From Brevundimonas sp. UBA4553 (GTDB lineage: Bacteria > Pseudomonadota > Alphaproteobacteria > Caulobacterales > Caulobacteraceae): a DNA stretch of 64,000 nt. The stretch is from assembly GCF_002387245.1 (NCBI RefSeq), contig NZ_DGLD01000016.1:1-64000 (forward strand), read 5' to 3'. Numbering within the stretch: the stretch's first letter is position 1; each line of letters starts with the position of its first letter. A program made the position numbers and the translations under genes. The notes below the pieces were generated by a model. It saw nothing but the letters and a program-made list of their open reading frames with translations. It ran no database searches and was not told where the DNA came from. Shown here piece by piece: positions 33,574 to 42,094 of the stretch.

Positions 33574-35160
33574 CTACTCCGCCGCGTCCAGCGCTTCGGC
33601 CAGTTCACGCTCCAACCCGTAGTAGCGCGCACGATCCCAGAAGCGGGGACGCGCAATGCCGGTGGAGCGATGTCGGCCGGTGATCTTGCCGTGGGCGTCT
33701 TCGCCCGTGATTTCGTAGACGAACAGGTCCTGGGTAACGATCACATCACCCTCTAGGCCGACCACCTCGGTGATGTGGGTGATGCGACGCGAGCCGTCGC
33801 GCAGACGCGCCGCCTGAACGATGACGTCCACCGAGCCCACGATCATTTCGCGGATAGTCCGCGACGGCAGGCCATAGCCGCCCATGGTGATCATGGATTC
33901 CATGCGGCTGATGGCTTCGCGCGGGGAGTTGGCGTGCAGGGTGCCCATAGAGCCGTCGTGGCCGGTGTTCATGGCCTGCAACAGGTCAAAGGCCTCGGGG
34001 CCGCGCACCTCGCCGACGATGATGCGTTCGGGACGCATCCGCAGACAGTTCTTGACCAGATCGCGCATGGTGATCTGACCCTGGCCCTCCAGATTGGGCG
34101 GACGGGTTTCGAGGCGCACGACGTGCGGCTGCTGCAACTGAAGCTCGGCGGCGTCTTCGCAGGTAATGACCCGTTCCGTCGGATCGATGAAGGCCGTCAG
34201 GGTGTTCAGCAGCGTGGTCTTGCCCGAGCCGGTCCCGCCCGAGATGACGAGATTGCATCGCGACGCGCCGATGACGCCCAGAACCCGCGCGCCCTCGGGA
34301 CTGATGGAGGCGTACTCCACCAGGTTCTTCATCGTCAGCTTGTCTTTCTTGAACTTCCGGATCGTCAGCGTCGGGCCGTCGATGGCCAGGGGCGGGGCGA
34401 TGACGTTGACGCGGCTGCCGTCCGGCAGGCGGGCGTCGCAGATGGGGCTGCTTTCGTCGACGCGACGACCGACCTGCGACACGATCCGCTGGCAGATGTT
34501 CATCAACTGGGTGTTGTCGCGGAAGCGGACATTGGTCAGCTGGACCTTGCCCGAGACTTCGATGAAGACCCGGCCAGCGCCGTTGACCATGATGTCGGCG
34601 ATGTCGTCCCGGGCCAGCAGCGGCTCCAGCGGGCCGTAGCCGAGGACGTCGTTGACGATGTCCTGGACCAGGTGCTCCTGCTCGGCCACCGACATGGAGA
34701 CGTTCTTGATCGCCACCAGTTCGGCGACGATGTCGCGAATTTCCTCGGACGCCGCCTTGGTGTCCAGCTGCGCCAGCTGGGACAGGTCGATGGTGTTCAT
34801 CAACGCGTTGAAGATTGTCGTCTTCGTAGCGTGATAATAGTCGGACTGTTCGCGAACGATCTCCGCGACCGCCTGCGCCTTTTTCAGCTGCTCGAGGCCA
34901 GCGGTCGCGCGGGGTCCCTTGACGGGGCCGCCGGGGGTCGGCGCAGGGCCTTCCGGACGCGGCCTGGCGGCTAGGGCGTCCAGCCGGTCCGTGGCGTCGG
35001 GCACCGCCCGCGCGGGCGCCTCAAGCTCTTCCGGTGAGAAGGCGTCTATAGGTTCAAGCGCGCGCGCCGCGGCGACGTTCGGCTGAGCCGCCGGAGCCGG
35101 CGCCGGGGCCGGTCGCGGCGGGACCGCCAGGCCGGCTTGTGCGGTGCGCTTGCCAAACAC
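33574..35160 (-). CDS. cpaF: Tad secretion ATPase CpaF/TadA
   Basis: A 528-residue traffic ATPase that powers pilin extension or retraction. The N-terminal 90 residues are proline- and alanine-rich and poorly conserved. The body has GYGPLEPLLARDDIADIMVN and LTIRKF. Walker A is GGTGSGKT (308-315). ITCEDAAELQLQQPHV is the Asp-box region. MRPERIIVGEVRGPEAFDLL is the Walker B region, and NTGHDGSMGTLHANSPREAI is the His box. The start is GTG at 35160. Confidence 0.95.
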   Translation of the reverse strand: MFGKRTAQAGLAVPPRPAPAPAPAAQPNVAAARALEPIDAFSPEELEAPARAVPDATDRLDALAARPRPEGPAPTPGGPVKGPRATAGLEQLKKAQAVAEIVREQSDYYHATKTTIFNALMNTIDLSQLAQLDTKAASEEIRDIVAELVAIKNVSMSVAEQEHLVQDIVNDVLGYGPLEPLLARDDIADIMVNGAGRVFIEVSGKVQLTNVRFRDNTQLMNICQRIVSQVGRRVDESSPICDARLPDGSRVNVIAPPLAIDGPTLTIRKFKKDKLTMKNLVEYASISPEGARVLGVIGASRCNLVISGGTGSGKTTLLNTLTAFIDPTERVITCEDAAELQLQQPHVVRLETRPPNLEGQGQITMRDLVKNCLRMRPERIIVGEVRGPEAFDLLQAMNTGHDGSMGTLHANSPREAISRMESMITMGGYGLPSRTIREMIVGSVDVIVQAARLRDGSRRITHITEVVGLEGDVIVTQDLFVYEITGEDAHGKITGRHRSTGIARPRFWDRARYYGLERELAEALDAAE

Positions 35161-35164
35161 GATG

Positions 35165-36763
35165 TCAGCGCTTCTTGCTGAACAGGGAGGCGAGCAGAGA
35201 GCCGCCCTTCTTTGCGGGCGCGCTCTTGCCCTTGGCGGGTGCTGTCGGCAGTTCGCGGCGCGACACGATCTGGGCCAGGGTCTCGAACGCTTCGGCGGCC
35301 TTGGTCTTGGCCCCGGAATCCACGATCATCTGGCCGTTGTTGGCTGCGGCGCCGAACACCTTGGCGTCGAAGGGGATGATCAGGCTGGGGTGGACGCCAA
35401 GCGCCGTGCCAAAGTCCTTGGCCGGAATCTCGGGACGTCCAGGCATGCCGACCTGGTTCAGGATCAGACGCGGCGGCGCGTCATTGGGACGCCCCTGCTT
35501 GATCAGGTCGATCATGTTCTTGGCGTTGCGCAGGCTCGCCAGGTCCGGCGTCGCCACGATGACAACCTCATCGGCGGAAATCAGCGTCTTGCGCATCCAG
35601 CCCGACCAGAGATGGGGCAGATCAAGCACGACAAAGGGGGCGGTGGACCGGATGCGGCTGGTCACCTCCTCAAAGGCGTCCGGCTGGATGTCCCAGTCGC
35701 CGTCCAGCGTGGCGGGAGCGGCGAACAGGCTCAGCTTGTCCGTGCAGCGGACCATCATTCGGTCCAGCAGGGTCGCGTCCAGGCGGTCGGGCTGGCTCAG
35801 GGCGTCGGCGACGCCGCCCAGCGGGTCCTGATTGAAGTCCAGACCGGCGGTGCCGAACGGCAGATCATAGTCGACGATGACGGTGTTGACGCCGATCCGC
35901 TCGCTCATCGCATAGGCGGTGTTGTGGGCCACGGCCGAGGCCCCTGCCCCGCCCCGCGCGCCGACGAAGGCTATGGAGCGACCAACGAAGGGTTGGGCGG
36001 GATCTGCAAACAGTCCGCCGATGGCCGAGATCAGCTGCAGCGGCTGGACGGGCGCAACCAGATACTCGCTGACCCCGCGCCGCATGAGCTCACGGAACAG
36101 GAGGATGTCGTTGGTGGCGCCGATGATCACCACCTTGGTGCCCGCGTCGCACACCTCGGCGAGCTGGTCGATCTCCCAGAGCAGGGTCTGGGCGTCCTTC
36201 ATGCTTTCGACGACGATCAGCGGCGGGGTCGGCTCGGACTGATAGGCCTCGATCGCGGCCGCGACGCCGCCGATGCGGATCTGGGTCGTGGCGCGCGACA
36301 TGCGCCGATCCTGTCCGGCGCGCTCGGCGGCGGCCAGCGTGTCCTGACGCTCGGCGAAGACGTGAACGGCGATGCGCGGAATGGAGACCTCGACCGCGCC
36401 CGGGCCTACCGGCAAACCGGCGGGCTCATAGGCCGTCAGGGCCGAGACGGGAGCTTCTGGCGTGACGGCGACGAGGGGGACGGGCGGCGTGTAGACCTCA
36501 TCCACGGGAACGGGAGAGGTTGGCGTGGTCTCTTCGGGCATCATGACGGCGGCCACGGCGGTCTCGGTTTCCGCGACCATTCGGCCGACCGGATTATAGG
36601 CTTCTTCGGTCGGCGCGGGTCCGGCCATGGCGGTCGCGGGCGGGGTGATGAAGGGCGTGGGATCAAGCCGAGGCGCCGCCACGGCGTCGATGAAGTCGTC
36701 CTCCATCTCGAACGCGTCCAGAGCGTCGAAGTCCTGTGCGGCGAAAGGCTTGCTCATGTCCAT
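35165..36763 (-). CDS. cpaE: Pilus localisation ATPase-like protein CpaE/TadZ
   Basis: A 532-residue protein. The first 120 residues are acidic and proline-rich. A receiver-like domain follows (about 160-250), then a ParA/MinD-like ATPase domain with a deviant Walker A GARGGAGAS (268-276) and DYDLPFGTAGLDFNQDP. CpaE/TadZ places the pilus machine at one cell pole in Caulobacter. The lysine of a normal P-loop is replaced in this class. The start at 36763 overlaps the cpaD stop (ATGA). Confidence 0.93.
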   Translation of the reverse strand: MDMSKPFAAQDFDALDAFEMEDDFIDAVAAPRLDPTPFITPPATAMAGPAPTEEAYNPVGRMVAETETAVAAVMMPEETTPTSPVPVDEVYTPPVPLVAVTPEAPVSALTAYEPAGLPVGPGAVEVSIPRIAVHVFAERQDTLAAAERAGQDRRMSRATTQIRIGGVAAAIEAYQSEPTPPLIVVESMKDAQTLLWEIDQLAEVCDAGTKVVIIGATNDILLFRELMRRGVSEYLVAPVQPLQLISAIGGLFADPAQPFVGRSIAFVGARGGAGASAVAHNTAYAMSERIGVNTVIVDYDLPFGTAGLDFNQDPLGGVADALSQPDRLDATLLDRMMVRCTDKLSLFAAPATLDGDWDIQPDAFEEVTSRIRSTAPFVVLDLPHLWSGWMRKTLISADEVVIVATPDLASLRNAKNMIDLIKQGRPNDAPPRLILNQVGMPGRPEIPAKDFGTALGVHPSLIIPFDAKVFGAAANNGQMIVDSGAKTKAAEAFETLAQIVSRRELPTAPAKGKSAPAKKGGSLLASLFSKKR

Positions 36764-37464
36764 CAGTCCACGGCGCTGGAAGTTCGGGCGTCGCTGATCA
36801 GGGCTTCGCGCTCTGCGGAGGTCTGCTCGCCCTTGGCGTAGTTGTCGAACACCACGGCGCGGCGCTGGGCGTCGGTCGGCGTCATGGCGCGGGGCGAGAC
36901 GATGTCGCGCGGATTGGCGATCTGGGCCGCCAGGTTGGCGTTGACGGCGCAGCCGAAGTTCGACGGCGACTGGTTGTCCCCGGTGCGAGTCAGGCTGCCC
37001 CACTGGGTCCCGCACTGCGGCACCACGGCGCGAAGGGTCTCGAACCCCGCCAGAATCGGCGCGCGCGGGTCAGGACCGGCATAGCTGACGACGCGGATCA
37101 TGTGGTCCGGCGCCCCGGCGGCCACCAAGCCCGCCTTGACGTTCCACGCCGCCTGATTGACGACCGGGTCGTCCCCCGCCGGCGCCTCGACCACCAGAAC
37201 AGAGGCGCCCTCGATGGCGAAACGATTGACCAGGTCCTTCAGCGCCGCCTGCTGGTTGGCGGACAAGCCGGTCTCGTGAACCGCCAGCGCGATCCGGTCC
37301 AGGCCCGGTTCGACCTGCAGGCTGTAGCGCGAAGTGGGCGTCAGCGGCGGTTCGCCGCCCAGGCTGGCCGGGCCGCCCATGCAACCGCTGAGCAGCAGAC
37401 CGCCCAGCGCCAGCACGGACACGATCGCGGAACGGGACGTGGAGGTAAGGATCATGGCGGTCAC
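36763..37464 (-). CDS. cpaD: Pilus assembly lipoprotein CpaD
   Basis: A 233-residue lipoprotein. The signal peptide ends LLLSGCMGG, with lipobox cysteine 28. The mature part matches the CpaD family: LVNRFAIEGASVLVVEAP, then SNFGCAVNANLAAQIANPRD and QRRAVVFDNYAKGEQT. It is thought to support the CpaC secretin or the periplasmic alignment of the Tad machine. The start is GTG at 37464, or ATG three codons later. The GTG overlaps the cpaC stop. Confidence 0.9.
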   Translation of the reverse strand: MTAMILTSTSRSAIVSVLALGGLLLSGCMGGPASLGGEPPLTPTSRYSLQVEPGLDRIALAVHETGLSANQQAALKDLVNRFAIEGASVLVVEAPAGDDPVVNQAAWNVKAGLVAAGAPDHMIRVVSYAGPDPRAPILAGFETLRAVVPQCGTQWGSLTRTGDNQSPSNFGCAVNANLAAQIANPRDIVSPRAMTPTDAQRRAVVFDNYAKGEQTSAEREALISDARTSSAVD

Positions 37465-39014
37465 TCGATCACGTAGCCGACCGGCCCCTGCCAGCCGGTG
37501 CCCGCCTGGGCGGTCGGCGCCGGCGAGCCGTAGGCTTGGTTCAGTTGGCCGAAGAAGATGGTCTGGGCGTCCTCGGCGATGCGCAGGCCATCGGCCGGCG
37601 TCTGCATCCGTCCTGCGGAGGTCGGGTTCACGATGAAGGCCTCGACGATGACGACGAGTTCGGTTTCACCCATCAGATAGTCGCGCGACCGGAACAGCTG
37701 ACCCAGCACCGGCAGGTTGGTCATGCCGGGAAGGGAATCGATGTTTTGACGAGTCGATTCCTGGAGCAGGCCCGCGATCATCATCGATCCGCCCGACGGC
37801 AGTTCGATGGTGTTCTCGCTGCGCCGCACCGACAGGCCGGGCAGGCCGATGGACGACGGCGTGCCCGCACCGATGGTCAGGCCGCCCTGAGAAGTCAGCT
37901 CCGAAACCTCGACCTTGACCTGAAGCGAGATGCGGCCTGCAGTCAGGACGACGGGCCGGAACGAAAGCCCCACGCCATAGGGCTTGTATTCGACCGAGAT
38001 CTGGCCGTCGCGGTCCCGTCCGGTGGGCACAGGAAATTCGCCGCCCGCCAGGAAGCTGGCCGCCTCGCCATTCACCGACGTCAGGTTGGGTTCCGCCAGC
38101 GTACGGATCAGACCGACCCGCTCGAACGCCTTGATGGTGGCGTTGCCCTTGTTCAGCCCGTCGGATCCCGGACCGGTGCCCGGTTGGGCGGTGTCCCAGT
38201 TGGGCGCGTCTTCGGGCCCATCGACCGTAAACGGGCAGAGCGCGCCCTCGGCCCAGCCGGGGCCGATGCAGGGGCGCTGCATCTGATAGTTCTTGGTGGT
38301 GTCGCGCGACACGCCGCCGGTGATCCCGCCCAGCAGCGAACCGTTGACGCCCCAGGTGGCGGCGTTGCCCAACAGCCACTGGGTGTCGCCGATCTGGCCC
38401 AGCACCGCCTGGGTGTCGAAGCCCAACTGCTTGATGGCGCTGCGCTGCACCTCGACCACGCGCACCTTCAACGTCACCTGGTCGGAGCCGACCACCCCGA
38501 TCATGTTGACCACCTTTTCAGGCGCCGAAACGAAGGCGCGAGCCACCTGGGCGGCGCGCTGCGCCTCCGCCGGGCTGGCGGCGGCGCCAGTCAGGATAAT
38601 ACTGTCGTTGACCGCTTCCGCCCGGATGCTGGAGCCGGGCGCCACTCGGCTCAGGGTGTCCTGAAGGGCGCTGGTCCCGGCGTCGACGCGCACGCGAAGC
38701 GACAGGATGGTCCGCCCTGTGGCGTCCAGGAAGACCGCATCGGTCTCGCCCGGCGCCATGCCGATGACCGTGATACGGCGCGGCGAATGGAGCATGGCCT
38801 CCGCCACTTGGGGATTGGACACGATCACATCGCGCGCATCGGCCGGCAGATCCACGGCGAACGAGGTGCCGCGCGGCAGGTTGACCAGTTGCGGCGCCGT
38901 ACCCGTGGCGACGGCCGCCCGGGTCTGGGCCAAGGGCGCCGAGGCCGCGCCGCCAAGGACGATCAAGGAGGCGCAGGCCGCCGCGATCAAACGATTCATG
39001 CCCGGTTTCCTCAT
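37461..39014 (-). CDS. cpaC: Outer-membrane secretin CpaC (RcpA)
   Basis: A 517-residue secretin that forms the pilus pore in the outer membrane. A signal peptide precedes the Pilus_N domain (about 40-110, with LPADARDVIVSNPQVAEAML). Then come a BON-like part (SIILTGAAASPAEAQRAAQV) and the secretin domain (about 160-465, with FERVGLIRTLAEPNLTSVNG and the GGEFPVPTG motif). The C-terminal part holds LPSGGSMMIAGLLQES and ETELVVIVEAFIV. It overlaps cpaB by 4 nt. Confidence 0.94.
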   Translation of the reverse strand: MRKPGMNRLIAAACASLIVLGGAASAPLAQTRAAVATGTAPQLVNLPRGTSFAVDLPADARDVIVSNPQVAEAMLHSPRRITVIGMAPGETDAVFLDATGRTILSLRVRVDAGTSALQDTLSRVAPGSSIRAEAVNDSIILTGAAASPAEAQRAAQVARAFVSAPEKVVNMIGVVGSDQVTLKVRVVEVQRSAIKQLGFDTQAVLGQIGDTQWLLGNAATWGVNGSLLGGITGGVSRDTTKNYQMQRPCIGPGWAEGALCPFTVDGPEDAPNWDTAQPGTGPGSDGLNKGNATIKAFERVGLIRTLAEPNLTSVNGEAASFLAGGEFPVPTGRDRDGQISVEYKPYGVGLSFRPVVLTAGRISLQVKVEVSELTSQGGLTIGAGTPSSIGLPGLSVRRSENTIELPSGGSMMIAGLLQESTRQNIDSLPGMTNLPVLGQLFRSRDYLMGETELVVIVEAFIVNPTSAGRMQTPADGLRIAEDAQTIFFGQLNQAYGSPAPTAQAGTGWQGPVGYVIE

Positions 39015-39952
39015 GGGACGGCGACCGCTTCGGCCTGGCCTTCGCGATAGACGCGCACAACGCTGCCCGCAGCCGGAGTATTGCCGCGCCGCGCAGCGCC
39101 GGGCACCTGACCCGAGGGTCCGGCCGTATCAGCGTAGGAGCGCAGAACCAGCGACAGTTCGCCTTCGGACTTGGCCAAAGCCAGGACTTCGGCGTCCCGG
39201 CCGCTGACCTCCAGGGTGGCGGTGGCGCCGACCACGGCCTGCTCGTTCTCGGCGGCGCGGGTGTTCTGATCGATGGCCAGGACCTTGACGTTCTGCATGA
39301 CGGTGGCGGCGACGAATTTGGAGGTTTCGCCACCATTCGTTCCAGTGCTGGGCACCTTGACCTCGCGCGTCAGCAGGACATCAGCCCGGTCGCCGGGCAG
39401 GATGAAGCCGCCCGCAGCGGTTTCGACCGTAACGCGGATGGCCATGGCGCGCATGCCCGGCTCCAGGTAGGCGGCCATGTAGCCGCTGTCGCCCGCGCGC
39501 ACGATCTTGCGTGCGACGATCGGCTCTCCGGCCAGAATGGGTTCACGCACGACCGAGCCGATGAAGTCGGCCTTGGCCCCGCCGGTCGCCAGATCCGTTG
39601 CAGCGCGGGTCACGCGCGCTGCGGCGCTTTCCGCCTTGGTGTCAGCAGTCTTTTCGGCGGCTGCGTCTTCCGCTGCGGGCGCAGCGGGCACCGGCACGCT
39701 GCCGTCGGTGATGAAGACCGGGTTGACCTCGGCCACGGGCCAGTCCTTCCACGCCAGGTCGGAATCGGTCAGTCGGCTGCCCGGCTCCAGATCCTTGGCC
39801 GCGACCAGAACCTTGGCCATGGGCTGGGTTTCGACGGCGGCGACGGCCACAGCCGTCGGCTCGCCGGACGACCCCATGGCGCGAACCACCAGGGCCAGGC
39901 CAATGGCCGACACGGCGGCGATACAGATTACGGCGATCTTGGCGGGCTTCAT
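39011..39952 (-). CDS. cpaB: Pilus assembly protein CpaB (RcpC)
   Basis: A 313-residue inner-membrane-anchored periplasmic protein. One N-terminal helix (about residues 5-24) is followed by an SAF domain with MAKVLVAAKDLEPGSRLTDS and AGEPIVARKIVRAGDSGYMA. The C-terminal part has RGNTPAAGSVVRVYREGQ. CpaB is thought to help the secretin or stabilise the pilus channel. A long insert (about 87-130) rich in Ala, Glu and Lys separates the SAF halves. Its stop overlaps the cpaC ATG. Confidence 0.92.
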   Translation of the reverse strand: MKPAKIAVICIAAVSAIGLALVVRAMGSSGEPTAVAVAAVETQPMAKVLVAAKDLEPGSRLTDSDLAWKDWPVAEVNPVFITDGSVPVPAAPAAEDAAAEKTADTKAESAAARVTRAATDLATGGAKADFIGSVVREPILAGEPIVARKIVRAGDSGYMAAYLEPGMRAMAIRVTVETAAGGFILPGDRADVLLTREVKVPSTGTNGGETSKFVAATVMQNVKVLAIDQNTRAAENEQAVVGATATLEVSGRDAEVLALAKSEGELSLVLRSYADTAGPSGQVPGAARRGNTPAAGSVVRVYREGQAEAVAVP

Positions 39953-40059
39953 CGACGGTCTCCGGCAGGCGCGGCGACTCGAATTCCGGTTCTTCGCCCT
40001 CTGCCGTTAACGACAATGAGGCCGGGCGGTTAACGCCCCCCTAAGCCGTCCCCAGGCCT

Positions 40060-40572
40060 CTAGGCCCCGGCGAACGCCTGCACCAGCGGACTGGAGGGAT
40101 AGGCCAGCAGGGCGCCGACGGCGATCGCCACGCCGTAGGGCAGGTCCCCCTTGGGCTGCATCAGGCGCGTGACCCAACCCGGCCCGTTCATGGCGAACAC
40201 CTGCAACTGGCTCCGCGCCGCCATCAGCAGAAGGCAGAAGCCGCCGCCGATCATGGCGGTGTAGAGAAGAAGCGGCAGGATGCCGGCGGTCCCCATCCAC
40301 AGAGCGGTTGCGGCGATCAGCTTGGCGTCGCCGCCGCCGAGCCATTTCATGGCGAACATCGCCATACCGATCACCAGGACCAGCAAACCCAGAGCCAGCG
40401 ACACGCCGATCGTCGCCAGCGGCAGGCCCAGAGCGAAGGCGGCGGGGAAATAGGCCAAGAACAGAAGGCCCGAAATCCAGTTCGGGATCTTCATCGTGGT
40501 CAGGTCATTCAGCCCGGCGATAATCACCAGGACGGGCAGAATGCTCAACGGCAAAAGAAGCAGTTCGCTCAT
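40060..40572 (-). CDS. cpaA: Prepilin peptidase CpaA (TadV-type)
   Basis: A 170-residue A24-family membrane aspartic peptidase that cleaves and may methylate the Flp prepilin. Conserved aspartates are in LNDLTTMKIPNWI and in the GGGDAKLIAA motif of the catalytic loop. There are five or six hydrophobic segments. The start at 40572 (MSELLLLPLS) gives the short N-terminus usual for CpaA. A start at 40593 would add MARHGRK and is also possible. The pilin gene lies just upstream. Confidence 0.9.
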   Translation of the reverse strand: MSELLLLPLSILPVLVIIAGLNDLTTMKIPNWISGLLFLAYFPAAFALGLPLATIGVSLALGLLVLVIGMAMFAMKWLGGGDAKLIAATALWMGTAGILPLLLYTAMIGGGFCLLLMAARSQLQVFAMNGPGWVTRLMQPKGDLPYGVAIAVGALLAYPSSPLVQAFAGA

Positions 40573-40631
40573 CTTCCGACCATGGCGCGCCAACCTTTAA
40601 GGCGAGGTTGCCGACCTCGAGCGCAGACAAG

Positions 40632-40660
40632 AAAAAGGCCGGAACGTCTCCGTTCCGGCC
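40632..40660 (-). terminator. Terminator/attenuator between pilA and cpaA
   Basis: GGCCGGAACG (40637-40646), loop TCTC and CGTTCCGGCC (40651-40660) form a perfect 10-bp stem. Minus-strand TTTTT (plus-strand 40632-40636) follows. It lies after pilA, so most transcripts may stop here and pilin mRNA would be far more abundant than the downstream cpa mRNA. Confidence 0.9.
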
Positions 40661-40683
40661 CCTTCCTTCGAATGTCGTTAAGC

Positions 40684-40854
40684 TTAGGCTGCGGGCAGAC
40701 CAGCTTCAACCTTCTTGAATGCGCCATCCAGCTTCGGACCGATCAGCGTCAGCGTGCCGATGATGGCGACAGCGATCAGGGCCGCGATCAGGCCGTACTC
40801 GATCGCCGTGGCGCCGGATTCGTCTTTGGCGAAGTTCTTGATGAAGTTACGCAT
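40684..40854 (-). CDS. pilA: Flp/PilA type IVb pilin
   Basis: A 56-residue major pilin, too short to appear as a long ORF. It reads MRNFIKNFAKDESGATAIEY, then GLIAALIAVAIIGTLTLIG, and ends FKKVEAGLPAA. The prepilin site G-ATAIEYGLIAAL has Gly14, with Glu19 and Tyr20 in the Flp motif. CpaA would cleave after Gly14. The pilin then assembles the Tad pilus used for surface attachment. It is first in transcription order of the operon and has its own terminator. Confidence 0.93.
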   Translation of the reverse strand: MRNFIKNFAKDESGATAIEYGLIAALIAVAIIGTLTLIGPKLDGAFKKVEAGLPAA

Positions 40855-41138
40855 GATTGTCTTCCTTCTTTGTCTAAGCGAGCAACAGTTCCATGACCAG
40901 GGTCACCGGCTTTGCCCGCTTGACCCCCGTTTGCATGGCGACAATGCCCCGACGATCATTAAGGGCGAGTAAAACAGGCATCAGCGAGCCGGATTATTGA
41001 TGGTTACTAACCTGTTTACTATAGAAAAGCCAAGAACGAGGCGGCTTCCCCCTGCCTTCAGGATTTCTTGATCTTTCAAGGCGAAGTTTCACGCCTAGCG
41101 CTCGCGCGCGCTCGTTCATCCACTCGGAGCCGTCGCCC
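40855..41138. promoter_or_regulatory. Divergent control region between pilA and the Pilus_N gene
   Basis: 284 bases without an ORF, AT-rich in the middle (40990-41030). It holds an 11-bp palindrome GGTTACTAACC (41002-41012). It also has two partial matches to the CtrA box TTAA-N7-TTAA: TTAC-N7-TTTA at 41004-41018 and TTAA-N7-TAAA at 40959-40973. pilA of Caulobacter is activated by CtrA. The matches here are imperfect. Confidence 0.4.
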
Positions 41139-41540
41139 ATGCCCAGGACCTTCAAGAGGCTCGCCCTAGGCGCCGCTCTGCTCGCCCTGTCCGTCAGCGC
41201 CGCTCACGGCCAGTCGCGCCCTCTGAATGTCGAGATCGACCACGCCACCCGCGTTCAGCTGCGCGCGCCGGCCGGTTCCGTGATCGTGGCCAATCCCAGG
41301 ATCGCCGACGTGACGGTTGTGGACGCCAACACCCTGTTCATCACCGGCAAGGGTTATGGCGTGACCGAGGTCATCGCCGTCGACGCCCTGGGCCGCCCCT
41401 TGTTCCAGAGCCAGGTGGTGGTCAGCGCTGGATCCGCCGGCTCCGTCCGCGTCTGGCGTGGCGCCCAGGCCACCGAAATGGCCTGCGGCTCCAGTTGCTC
41501 GCCCAGCGTGCGGGCGACACCGGCGTCTCCTGCCCCCTGA
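41139..41540 (+). CDS. Stand-alone secretin N-domain (Pilus_N) protein
   Basis: A 133-residue secreted protein with signal peptide MPRTFKRLALGAALLALSVS and cleavage near AHGQ. The mature part is a single domain that aligns well by eye with the N-terminal domain of CpaC. VIVANPRIADVTVVDANTLF matches VIVSNPQVAEAML, and GYGVTEVIAVDALGRPL matches GETDAVFLDATGRTI. It has no secretin domain. Two cysteines are in MACGSSCSP near the C-terminus. It sits before two TadE-like genes, divergent from pilA. Confidence 0.85.
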   Translation: MPRTFKRLALGAALLALSVSAAHGQSRPLNVEIDHATRVQLRAPAGSVIVANPRIADVTVVDANTLFITGKGYGVTEVIAVDALGRPLFQSQVVVSAGSAGSVRVWRGAQATEMACGSSCSPSVRATPASPAP

Positions 41541-41542
41541 TA

Positions 41543-42094
41543 ATGATGGCCGGGCCGCTTCTCCTCCGCCTTGTTGGGTCCCCGTCCCGCCGCCGCAGGT
41601 CGACGCGTGAAGGGTCCACTGCGGTCGAATTCGGCCTGCTGGCCTTTCCCTTCTTCATTCTGTTGTTCGGGATCCTGGAGGTCGGGCTGCTTCTACTTCT
41701 GGATGCGGTCGTCGAGACTGCGGTCTCCGACGCCGGCCGACTGGTCCGGACCGGTCAGGCCCAGCAGCAGGCCATGACGCCCGCGGCCATCAAACAGAAA
41801 CTGTGCGCCCGCATGAGCGTCTTTTCGGGCGACTGCCCCGACCGCGCCTTCATCGACGTTCGCGTGGTCGACAACTTCACCACGCCTGTCGCGCCTGATC
41901 CCCTGGCTTCCGGTGTTTTCGATCCGTCCAAGCTGACCTATCAGCCGGGCGGCCCAGGGGACCGCATCCTGGTGCGCATCTGGTACGAACAGCCGATCGT
42001 GACGCCCTTCATCTCGCAGGCGCTGTCGCGGACCACCGACCACAAGGTGCTGCTGACGACCTCCCTCGCCTTCCGCAACGAGCCCTACCAGTGA
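41543..42094 (+). CDS. TadE-like minor pilin
   Basis: A 183-residue protein with a basic stretch (SPSRRRRSTREGSTAVEFGL), then FPFFILLFGILEVGLLLLLD, the prepilin-like TadE pattern with Gly before a hydrophobic helix and a conserved Glu. The rest is a periplasmic domain with two cysteines (KLCARM and GDCPDR). The start is one of two neighbouring ATG codons (41543 or 41546), just after the previous stop. Its stop overlaps the next start (GTGA). Confidence 0.85.
   Translation: MMAGPLLLRLVGSPSRRRRSTREGSTAVEFGLLAFPFFILLFGILEVGLLLLLDAVVETAVSDAGRLVRTGQAQQQAMTPAAIKQKLCARMSVFSGDCPDRAFIDVRVVDNFTTPVAPDPLASGVFDPSKLTYQPGGPGDRILVRIWYEQPIVTPFISQALSRTTDHKVLLTTSLAFRNEPYQ

Noticed and set aside
32234..33622. 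Open frame of 462 codons on the plus strand
   Set aside because: Antisense to tadB and tadC. Strong Arg and His bias and no family match.
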